A stretch of DNA of 47,527 nucleotides from an uncultured Dechloromonas sp. (GTDB lineage: Bacteria > Pseudomonadota > Gammaproteobacteria > Burkholderiales > Rhodocyclaceae), in assembly GCF_945957265.1 (NCBI RefSeq), contig NZ_CAMFKO010000033.1:1-47527 (forward strand), given 5' to 3'. The notes under the pieces are model-generated. The model ran no database searches, was not told where the DNA came from, and saw only the letters and a list, made by a program, of their open reading frames with translations. The position numbers and the translations under genes are program-made. This document shows positions 18,825 to 26,717 of the stretch, one piece after another (the stretch's first letter is position 1; each line of letters opens with the position of its first letter).

Positions 18825-19726
18825 CAGCGCAGCTCCCAGTAGCTGGGCCGGCTGTAGTTGTCCTTGAGCAGGTCGATGAACAGCCTGACCCGCAGCGGCA
18901 GATGGCGGCGCTGCGGAAAGACGGCGTAAATGCCCATCGGCGGCGCCTGCCAGGCATCGAGCACCGAGGTCAGGCGGCCTTCCTTGAGATCGCGCCCGAC
19001 TTCCCACAGCGAACGCCAGGCCAGGCCGCGCCCGGCCAGCGCCCATTCGTGCAGCACGGCGCCATCGTTGCACTCGAAAGTGCCGCTGACCTTGATGGTT
19101 TCCGTTTCCCCGGTATCGGGATGGCGGAAGATCCAGCCCCGCTGCTGGCCGAGCGACAGGCAGTCGTGCCGGGCCAGATCGGCCGGCGAGCGCGGCACGC
19201 CATGCCCGACCAGATAGGCCGGACTGGCCACCACCATGCGCCGCATCTCGCCGAGCCGCACGCTGATCAGGCTGGAATCGGTCATTTCGCCGATGCGGAC
19301 CGCGCAATCGATGTTCTCGTTGATCAGGTCGACCAGGCGGTCGCTCAGGTTGAGATTGACCCGCACCTCCGGGTTGGCCTGCATGAAATCGCCGACCAGC
19401 GGCGCCACGTGCTGGCGGCCGAATCCCGCCGGGGCGGATACCTTCAGGTAGCCGCTGGCCTTCAGGCCGCCGAGCGAAACCGCCGCCTCGGCATTGGCCA
19501 GGTCGTTGAGCAGCTTCTGGCAGTCTTCGAGAAAGGCCTGCCCCTCGAAGGTCAAGGTCAGCTTGCGCGTCGTGCGCACCAGCAGGCGAACGCCCAGCCT
19601 GCCCTCCAGGGCGTCGATGCGGCGGCCGATGATCGCCGGCGTCACCCCCTCGACCCGCGCCGCCGCCGACAAACTGCCCCGGGTTGCGACGCTGGCAAAG
19701 GCTTCAATCTGCTTGAGGCGGTCCAT
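18824..19726 (-). CDS. LysR-family transcriptional regulator
   Basis: 300 residues with an N-terminal winged helix-turn-helix (MDRLKQIEAFASVATRGSLSAAARVEGVTPAIIGRRIDALE region, residues 1-60) and a LysR substrate-binding domain. The pattern GYLKVSAPAGFGRQHVAPLV and the DCAVRIG segment place it in the CrgA/AaeR-like group. It is transcribed divergently from malate synthase across a 114-base gap, an arrangement in which LysR proteins usually regulate the neighbour, so control of aceB is a reasonable inference. It is coupled downstream to the DUF454 gene by a one-base stop/start overlap. The inducer is unknown. Confidence 0.93.
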   Translation of the reverse strand: MDRLKQIEAFASVATRGSLSAAARVEGVTPAIIGRRIDALEGRLGVRLLVRTTRKLTLTFEGQAFLEDCQKLLNDLANAEAAVSLGGLKASGYLKVSAPAGFGRQHVAPLVGDFMQANPEVRVNLNLSDRLVDLINENIDCAVRIGEMTDSSLISVRLGEMRRMVVASPAYLVGHGVPRSPADLARHDCLSLGQQRGWIFRHPDTGETETIKVSGTFECNDGAVLHEWALAGRGLAWRSLWEVGRDLKEGRLTSVLDAWQAPPMGIYAVFPQRRHLPLRVRLFIDLLKDNYSRPSYWELR

Positions 19727-19765
19727 TTAATACTTTAAGTAAAAGATGAAGTGATTTTAGCCGTC

Positions 19766-19794
19766 TTTCAAGTCTTATAGAAGACCCATAGAAT
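19766..19794 (+). promoter_or_regulatory. Candidate promoter of aceB
   Basis: TAGAAT (19789-19794) is a fair -10. A weak TTTCAA (19766-19771) lies 17 bases upstream as -35. The spacer contains the palindrome-like operator at 19772-19785, so a bound protein would block RNA polymerase. Confidence 0.35.
19772..19785. promoter_or_regulatory. Candidate operator in the aceB promoter, near-copy of the aceA palindrome
   Basis: GTCTTATAGAAGAC matches the aceA element GTCTTATATAAGAC at 13 of 14 positions. It sits between the candidate -35 and -10 boxes of aceB, in the gap shared with the divergent LysR gene. Confidence 0.5.
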
Positions 19795-19840
19795 GCATCC
19801 CATCGCCGTATTCCAAACCATCTTTTTTCAGGAGATCCGC

Positions 19841-21439
19841 ATGGCCATCAACCTGCCCGCCGGTATGCAAATTACCGCCCCCGTGAAGCCCGAATGGGAA
19901 TCCATCCTCACCACCGAGGCACTGGAATTCGTCGCCAAGCTGCACCGCGCCTTCGAAGGCCGCCGCCAGGAACTGCTGAAGGCCCGCGTCGAGCGCCAGG
20001 CCCGCATCGACGCCGGCGAAATGCCGGATTTCCTGCCGGAAACCAAGGCCATCCGCGAAGGCGACTGGAAGGTCGCCCCGGTGCCGGCCGCCCTGCAGTG
20101 CCGCCGCGTCGAAATCACCGGCCCGGTCGAGGCCAAGATGATCATCAACGCCTTCAACTCGGGCGCCGACTCCTACATGACCGACTTCGAGGATTCGAAC
20201 TCCCCGAACTGGGACAACCAGATCCAGGGCCAGGTGAACCTGTACAAGGCCATCCGCCGCGAACTGTCGTTCAAGAACGAGAACGGCAAGGAATACAAGC
20301 TCAACGACAAGATCGCCACCCTGCAGATCCGTCCGCGCGGCTGGCACCTCGACGAGAAGCACGTCCTCGTTGACGGCCAGCGCGTTTCCGGCGGCCTGTT
20401 CGACTTCGGCCTGGTCTTCTTCCACAACGCCAAGGAGCAGATCGCCCGCGGCGCCGGCCCGTTCTACTACCTGCCGAAGATGGAATCCCACCTCGAAGCC
20501 CGCCTGTGGAACGACGCCTTCGTCATGGCCCAGGACCACGTCGGCCTGCCGCAAGGCACGATCAAGGCCACCGTGCTGGTCGAGACCATCCTCGCCACCT
20601 TCGAGATGGAAGAAATCCTCTACGAACTGCGCAACCACTCCGCCGGCCTCAACGCCGGCCGTTGGGACTACATCTTCTCGTGCATCAAGAAGTTCAAGAA
20701 GAACAAGGACTTCTGCCTGGCCCAGCGCGGCGCCATCACCATGGAAGTGCCGTTCATGCGCGGCTACGCCCTGGCCCTGGTGCAGGCCTGCCACAAGCGC
20801 GGCGCCCCGGCCATGGGCGGCATGTCGGCCCTGATCCCGATCAAGAACGACCCGGTCGCCAACGAAAAGGCGCTGGCCGGCATCCGCCACGACAAGACCC
20901 GTGACGCCAACGACGGCTTCGACGGCGGCTGGGTGGCCCACCCGGGCCTGGTGCCGATCGCCATGGAAGAGTTCGTCAAGGTCCTCGGCGACCGTCCGAA
21001 CCAGTTCGACAAGCAGGTTGCCGGCAGCTTCGGCCCGGCCCAGTGGCTCGACTTCCAGCCGACCACCCCGATCACCGAAGCCGGCCTGCGCAACAACATC
21101 AACGTCGGCATCCACTACCTCGGCTCCTGGCTCGCCGGCAACGGCTGCGTGCCCATCCACAACCTGATGGAAGACGCCGCCACCGCCGAAATCTCCCGCT
21201 CGCAAGTGTGGCAGTGGGTGGTGTCGCCGAAGGGCGTGCTCGATGACGGCCGCAAGGTCACCGTCGAGATGGTCCGCCCGATGATCGCCGAGGAACTGGC
21301 CAAGGTGAAGGCTTCCGTCAGCGCTCAGGGCGAGGACACCGCCAGCTACGACAAGGCCGCTGTGATTTTCGACGAAATGTCGCTGACCCCGGAATACCCG
21401 GAGTTCCTGACGCTGCCGCTGTACGAAGCGATGGCCTAA
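19841..21439 (+). CDS. aceB: Malate synthase A
   Basis: 532 residues, the size of malate synthase A (E. coli 533). It condenses glyoxylate with acetyl-CoA to malate, completing the glyoxylate shunt started by AceA. Diagnostic segments include ITGPVEAKMIINAFNSGA, YMTDFEDSNSP, LFDFGLVFFHNAKE, GPFYYLPKMESHLEARLWND, FEMEEILYELRNHSAGLNAGRWDYIFS and the C-terminal GCVPIHNLMEDAATAEISR region; the long ones are read here only for their key Arg/Glu/Asp residues. The ATG at 19841 follows a strong AGGAG site (19830-19834). The ATG at 19793 lies inside the operator region. The gene is monocistronic with its own terminator. Confidence 0.97.
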   Translation: MAINLPAGMQITAPVKPEWESILTTEALEFVAKLHRAFEGRRQELLKARVERQARIDAGEMPDFLPETKAIREGDWKVAPVPAALQCRRVEITGPVEAKMIINAFNSGADSYMTDFEDSNSPNWDNQIQGQVNLYKAIRRELSFKNENGKEYKLNDKIATLQIRPRGWHLDEKHVLVDGQRVSGGLFDFGLVFFHNAKEQIARGAGPFYYLPKMESHLEARLWNDAFVMAQDHVGLPQGTIKATVLVETILATFEMEEILYELRNHSAGLNAGRWDYIFSCIKKFKKNKDFCLAQRGAITMEVPFMRGYALALVQACHKRGAPAMGGMSALIPIKNDPVANEKALAGIRHDKTRDANDGFDGGWVAHPGLVPIAMEEFVKVLGDRPNQFDKQVAGSFGPAQWLDFQPTTPITEAGLRNNINVGIHYLGSWLAGNGCVPIHNLMEDAATAEISRSQVWQWVVSPKGVLDDGRKVTVEMVRPMIAEELAKVKASVSAQGEDTASYDKAAVIFDEMSLTPEYPEFLTLPLYEAMA

Positions 21440-21465
21440 AAAAATACAAAGTGGAGAGAGACAGG

Positions 21466-21493
21466 AACGCCGGGGCAACCCGGCGTTTTTTTT
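21466..21493 (+). terminator. Rho-independent terminator after aceB
   Basis: A 9-bp stem, AACGCCGGG (21466-21474) with CCCGGCGTT (21479-21487), is capped by a GCAA tetraloop of the stable GNRA type and followed by eight T residues (21486-21493). Confidence 0.92.
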
Positions 21494-21550
21494 ATGCGCG
21501 GACCGATGGCCGCGCGACGTATCCGCGATTCGAAACCGTCCGCCGCCGAT

Positions 21551-22549
<999 letters not shown>

Positions 22550-22560
22550 GTCGCCTCCCC

Positions 22561-23334
22561 TTACGCGGCGGTCATGGCGCCGTCGACCAGCAGCGAATGA
22601 CCGTTGATGTAGCTGGACGCCTGCGAGAGCAGGAAGAGCACCGGCCCGGCCACTTCCTCGGGCGTTCCCGGCCGGCCGACCGGCATGGTTTGCAAGGTCG
22701 CGTGCAAATTATCGAGACCGCCGAAGCCGATCTCCGCCATCGGCGTTGCAATCGGGCCGGGGCTGACCGCATTGACCCGGATGCCCTGCGGCCAGCCTTC
22801 GAGCGCCGCCGTGCGCGTCAGCCCGAGCACCGCATGCTTGCTGGCGTTATAGGGGGCAAAATGCGGGAAACCGACATGCGCGACGATCGAGGCCGTGTTG
22901 ACGATGGCGCCGCCATGCGCCCGCATTGCCGCCATTTCGTGCTTGAGCGCGTAAAACACCCCGAGCACGTTGCTTTGCATCACCTGCAGGAAATCGGCGG
23001 CGTCGATGTCGCTCAACGGCGCGACGCGACCCAGCTGGCCCGCATTATTGAAGGCCCCGTCGAGCCGGCCGAAGGCCTTGAGCGTCGCCGCAACGGCCGC
23101 GGCGACCGCGCTTTCGTCGGCAACATCGGTCGGAATGACCAGTGCCTCGCCACCGCCGCCCCGAATCTCGCCCGCCAGGGATTCCAGCAAATCGCCCCGG
23201 CGCGCAGCCAGTGCGACGCGGGCGCCGGCACGGCCCAACGCCAATGCCGTCGCCGCGCCGATGCCGGACGACGCGCCGGTGACGAGGATGGCCTTGCCGG
23301 CCAGGTCGGCCAGGGAATGATTCGTGTGATGCAT
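22561..23334 (-). CDS. Short-chain dehydrogenase/reductase
   Basis: 257-residue classical SDR with a Rossmann fold. Seen are the cofactor motif TGASSGIGAATALALG (TGxxxGxG), the NNAG motif (FNNAGQLGRV), the catalytic Ser in IVNTASIVAHVG, and the YxxxK pair (YNASKHAV). SPGPIATPM follows the catalytic site. Arg residues just after the glycine motif (AARRGD) point to NADP(H). A strong AAGGAG site precedes the ATG. It is the first gene of an SDR-AKR operon divergent from a LysR regulator. A 9-bp inverted repeat lies in its leader. The substrate is not predictable. Confidence 0.93.
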   Translation of the reverse strand: MHHTNHSLADLAGKAILVTGASSGIGAATALALGRAGARVALAARRGDLLESLAGEIRGGGGEALVIPTDVADESAVAAAVAATLKAFGRLDGAFNNAGQLGRVAPLSDIDAADFLQVMQSNVLGVFYALKHEMAAMRAHGGAIVNTASIVAHVGFPHFAPYNASKHAVLGLTRTAALEGWPQGIRVNAVSPGPIATPMAEIGFGGLDNLHATLQTMPVGRPGTPEEVAGPVLFLLSQASSYINGHSLLVDGAMTAA

Positions 23335-23349
23335 GCTGTTCTCCTTGAT

Positions 23350-23372
23350 GCGTCATCGGGGATCGATGACGC
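23350..23372. repeat. Perfect inverted repeat in the SDR leader
   Basis: GCGTCATCG (23350-23358) and CGATGACGC (23364-23372) form a perfect 9-bp inverted repeat with a 5-base spacer. It lies a few bases upstream of the SDR ribosome binding site (AAGGAG at 23341-23346), inside the 112-base divergent gap to the LysR gene. It could be an operator, or an RNA hairpin next to the ribosome site. Confidence 0.55.
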
Positions 23373-23446
23373 CAGCAAGCTTACGGCCGGCTTTACTGTG
23401 CAACAATACGCATACTGATTGATGACTTATTGAAAAATTCTCAGCA

Positions 23447-24364
23447 ATGAGCAGACCGCCACTTGCCAGCCTGAACGACCTCCAGGTCTTTGCCGCCGTC
23501 GCCCGCCACCGCAATTTCCGTCGCGCCGCCGCCGAACTGGGAGTATCGGCCTCGGCGCTGAGCCACGCGCTGCGCAACCTCGAAACCCGCCTCGAAGTCC
23601 GCCTGCTGAACCGCAGCACGCGCAGCGTCGCGCCGACCGAGGCCGGCGAACGACTGCTCGCCCGCTTGCTGCCCGCCCTGCAGGACATCGGCGGTGCGCT
23701 GGATGAAGTCAATGCCTTTCGCCGGACGCCGATCGGCACGCTGCGCATCAACGCACCGCGCGCCGCCTGCGAGCTTGTGCTGGTGCCGCTGGTCAGCCGT
23801 TTTCTCGCCGCCCACCCCGGCATGCGCGTCGAGCTGGTCGGCGACGACAGCTTCATCGATATCGTCGCCGCGGGCTTCGACGCCGGCGTGCGCTTCGGCG
23901 AAAGCCTGCAGCAGGACATGGTTGCCGTGCCCATCGGCCCGCCGCAGCGCTTTGTCGTGGTCGCCGCGCCGGCGCTGCTGGCCGCGCACGGCACCCCGGG
24001 CTGCCCGCGCGACCTCGTCCGCTACCCGTGCATACGCATCCGTTTCCCGAACGGCAGCCACTACCGCTGGGAATTCCAGCGCGACGACGAGAAGATCGAC
24101 ATCGAGGTCGACGGACCGCTCGCCGTGAGCGACACGCGCCAGAGCATCGCCGCCGCCGAGGCCGGCCTGGGATGCGCCTATGTCTATCGGCAATATGCGG
24201 AAGCGGCGCTCGCCGCCGGCAGGCTGCGCACCGTGCTCGACGATTGGCGGCCGAGCGAACCGGGGTTTTTCCTCTACTACCCCAGCCATCGCCTGCCGCC
24301 GGCCGGTTTGCGGGCCTTCATCGATTTCTTGCGCGACGAACCGCCCGGCCCGGCGCCGCATTGA
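23447..24364 (+). CDS. LysR-family transcriptional regulator
   Basis: 305 residues with an N-terminal LysR helix-turn-helix (LNDLQVFAAVARHRNFRRAA with SASALSHALRNLE as recognition region) and an effector domain (GTLRINAPRAACELVLVPLV, FDAGVRFGESL). It is divergent from the SDR-AKR operon across 112 bases, so it probably controls that operon and itself. AT-rich sequence at 23390-23440 just before its start is the likely binding and promoter area. The inducing ligand is unknown. Confidence 0.93.
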   Translation: MSRPPLASLNDLQVFAAVARHRNFRRAAAELGVSASALSHALRNLETRLEVRLLNRSTRSVAPTEAGERLLARLLPALQDIGGALDEVNAFRRTPIGTLRINAPRAACELVLVPLVSRFLAAHPGMRVELVGDDSFIDIVAAGFDAGVRFGESLQQDMVAVPIGPPQRFVVVAAPALLAAHGTPGCPRDLVRYPCIRIRFPNGSHYRWEFQRDDEKIDIEVDGPLAVSDTRQSIAAAEAGLGCAYVYRQYAEAALAAGRLRTVLDDWRPSEPGFFLYYPSHRLPPAGLRAFIDFLRDEPPGPAPH

Positions 24365-24486
24365 GCCCTTGCCGTCGGCCGCAAGCGAGGGGCGGGGCTC
24401 GCCCCTCTGCTGGTAATCCATGATTGCGCCCGCCGGCAAAAGACGACACGCTTCGGGCGTTTTCCCATCAACCCGATATCCGCCCC

Positions 24487-25425
24487 ATGGACATCCTGAT
24501 CGACATCATCCTCAAGGCCGGCCGCTCGGCGGTCGAACTATCGCTGTTCGTCCTGCTCCCGGTCATGGTCGTCATGCTCTCGCTGATGCGCCTGCTCGAA
24601 GCCCGCCGCGCGCTGGACTGGGTGGTCGCCAGGCTCGGCCCGTTGCTGCGCCCTTTCGGCCTGACCGGGCTGGGGGTCTTCGCCGCCCTGCAGATCAACT
24701 TCGTCAGCTTCGCGGCGCCGATGGCGACCCTGACCATGATGGAACAGCGCGGTACCTCGGACCGCCACCTGGCTGCAACCCTGGCCATGGTCTTCGCCAT
24801 GGCCCAGGCCAATGCCGCCTTCCCGATGCTGACCATGGGCCTGCAGTTCGTTCCCCTGCTCGTCTTCTCGCTGCTCGGCGGCCTGTGCGCGGCGGCGGCC
24901 ACCTACTACGTGTTCGGCCGGCACCTGTCGACGGCGGAGGCCGTTGTCGACGAAACCCTGCATCACCCGGTCGCCGAAACGGCCAAGGGCGTTCTCGACG
25001 TCATCAACCGCGCCGGCGCCGAAGCCTTCAAGATCGCCGTCGGCGCCATTCCCATGCTCGTCCTGTCGCTGGTCGCCGTCACCGCCCTGAAGCGCTTCGG
25101 CGCCATCGACGCCCTGACCGCGCTGATCGCCCCCGCCCTGCAGCTGGCCGGCATCGACCCCATCCTGATCCTGCCCTCCCTGACCAAGTACCTGGCCGGC
25201 GGTACGGCGATGATGGGGGTCATGGACGACATGCGGCGGGCCGGACAGGTCAGCGTCGAACTGCTCAACGCCAGCGCCGGTTTCCTGATTTCGCCATTCG
25301 ATCTGCCCGGCGTGGCGGTCCTCATTTCCGCCGGCCGGCGCGTTGCCGAGGTATGGAAACCGGCCGCCGCGGGCGCCTGCCTGGGCATCGCCGTGCGGAC
25401 CATCGGCCACGCCTTCGTCGCCTGA
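24487..25425 (+). CDS. Nucleoside-recognition (Gate) domain membrane protein
   Basis: 312-residue polytopic membrane protein with the nucleoside-recognition/Gate fold also seen in YjiG, SpmA/SpmB and nucleoside transporters. There are about eight hydrophobic segments, for example LSLFVLLPVMVVMLSLM, ATLAMVFAMAQANAAFPML, and IPMLVLSLVAVTALK. The loop GGTAMMGVMDDMRRAG followed by ASAGFLISPFDLPGVAVL is characteristic. The ATG at 24487 starts directly before the first amphipathic helix (MDILIDIILKAGRSAVELS); upstream in-frame sequence looks non-coding. Transport substrate is unknown. It is a single gene, 122 bases after LysR and 98 bases before the lrgA-like gene. Confidence 0.85.
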   Translation: MDILIDIILKAGRSAVELSLFVLLPVMVVMLSLMRLLEARRALDWVVARLGPLLRPFGLTGLGVFAALQINFVSFAAPMATLTMMEQRGTSDRHLAATLAMVFAMAQANAAFPMLTMGLQFVPLLVFSLLGGLCAAAATYYVFGRHLSTAEAVVDETLHHPVAETAKGVLDVINRAGAEAFKIAVGAIPMLVLSLVAVTALKRFGAIDALTALIAPALQLAGIDPILILPSLTKYLAGGTAMMGVMDDMRRAGQVSVELLNASAGFLISPFDLPGVAVLISAGRRVAEVWKPAAAGACLGIAVRTIGHAFVA

Positions 25426-25523
25426 TACGATACTTCCAGTAACAAATAACAAGACAATATGGCGGCTATTGATTACCCGGAATAATCAATAAACTCGAAG
25501 CATCGCTTCCATGAGGATATTCG

Positions 25524-25883
25524 ATGCTTTCCGCACTGACACAACTACTCGTTTTCCAGCTATCCGGCGAAATTGTCGCCCGCGGCCTGGCCCTGCCCAT
25601 TCCCGGCCCCGTCCTCGGCATGCTGTTCCTGTTCGTCGCCCTGATCCTGAAGGGCGGCCCCGGCCATCACCTGCAAACCGGCAGCCAGCATCTGCTCCAG
25701 CATCTCTCCCTGCTGTTCGTTCCCGCCGGCACCGGCATCATGGTCCACTTCCACCGGGTCAGCAGCGAATGGCTGCCCCTGCTGCTCTCCCTGCTCATCA
25801 GCACGGCGGCGACGCTGGCGGTCACCGCGCTGGCGATGAAGCTCTGCCTGCGCCCCGCCGCCGCGCCGGGAGAACGGCCATGA
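25524..25883 (+). CDS. CidA/LrgA family membrane protein
   Basis: 119-residue protein with four hydrophobic segments and the family core LPIPGPVLGMLFLFVAL and LLFVPAGTGIMVHF. CidA/LrgA proteins are holin-like membrane proteins that act with LrgB/CidB. In different bacteria they affect murein hydrolase export, programmed lysis, or pyruvate and glycolate transport. Its TGA stop overlaps the ATG of the lrgB gene by four bases (ATGA), so the pair is translationally coupled. The start ATG follows a GAGGATATTCG stretch that gives a good ribosome binding site. Confidence 0.92.
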   Translation: MLSALTQLLVFQLSGEIVARGLALPIPGPVLGMLFLFVALILKGGPGHHLQTGSQHLLQHLSLLFVPAGTGIMVHFHRVSSEWLPLLLSLLISTAATLAVTALAMKLCLRPAAAPGERP

Positions 25884-26602
25884 CGCAGGATATCGGCCAG
25901 ATCTGGGTCTATCTGTCCGCCTCCCCGCTGCTCGGACTGACCATCACCCTGCTCGCCTACCAGGGCGCTTACTGGATTTATCAGCGCAGCGGCTGCAATC
26001 CGCTGGCCAACCCCGTGCTGATCGCGGTTGCGGCGCTGGTGTTGTTCCTGCTGGGCACCGAAACAAGCTACGACACCTATTTTTCGGGCGCCCAGTTCGT
26101 TCACTTTCTACTCGGGCCGGCGACCGTGGCGCTGGCCGTTCCGCTCTACACCCAGTTCAGGCGGGTGCGCGCCATGTGGTTTCCCGTGCTCGCCGGACTG
26201 GTCGCGGGCAGCCTCACGGCCATCGTTTCCGCCGTGACGATCGGTCAGCTGTTCGGCGCCAGCAAGGCCACCCAGCTGTCGCTGGCCCCCAAGTCGGTGA
26301 CGACGCCGATCGCCATGGGCATCGCCGAAAGAATCGGCGGCATTCCGTCGCTGACCGCCGTGCTGGTCATCGTCACCGGCATTCTCGGCGCCCTCGGCGC
26401 GCGCTGGGTTTTCGACATCCTGAATTGCCGCGACCCGGCCATTCGCGGCTTTGCCATCGGCGTCGCCTCGCACGGCATCGGCACCGCGCGAGCGTTTCAG
26501 GTCAACGAGCAAAGCGGGGCCTTCGCGGCGTTGGCCATGGGCCTGAACGGTGCGTTCACCGCCTTGCTGGTCCCCCTGCTGGCGGGCTGGATGCAGATCT
26601 GA
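25880..26602 (+). CDS. lrgB: LrgB family membrane protein
   Basis: 240-residue polytopic membrane protein. Family signatures include NPLANPVLIAVAALVLFL, FLLGPATVALAVPLY, the LSLAPKSVTTPIAMGIAE segment that is almost invariant in LrgB/CidB/PlsD proteins, and ASHGIGTARAFQVNE near the C-terminus. It forms a functional unit with the preceding LrgA-like protein through a four-base ATGA overlap. The start is clear from that overlap and from the N-terminal MTQDIGQIWVYLSASPLLG. The next gene, a response regulator, follows after 115 bases. Confidence 0.94.
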   Translation: MTQDIGQIWVYLSASPLLGLTITLLAYQGAYWIYQRSGCNPLANPVLIAVAALVLFLLGTETSYDTYFSGAQFVHFLLGPATVALAVPLYTQFRRVRAMWFPVLAGLVAGSLTAIVSAVTIGQLFGASKATQLSLAPKSVTTPIAMGIAERIGGIPSLTAVLVIVTGILGALGARWVFDILNCRDPAIRGFAIGVASHGIGTARAFQVNEQSGAFAALAMGLNGAFTALLVPLLAGWMQI

Positions 26603-26717
26603 CGCGGAAAAGCCCGAATCGCCATCGAATCCTGCTACGAATGTCAGATCGCTTGCCATTCGCAGACAATTGGGGGAAACTGACAAAAGCAACAAATCAT
26701 GGCGATTGGGGGCGCAT

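Noticed and set aside
15834..18842. 1002-codon plus-strand open frame overlapping the GGDEF-EAL gene
   Set aside because: It is a frame-shifted shadow rich in Arg/Pro/Ala. The overlapping frame carries all the PAS, GGDEF and EAL motifs.
19775..21478. 567-codon minus-strand open frame
   Set aside because: Antisense to malate synthase, low complexity, no recognisable domain, and it runs through the aceB operator and terminator.
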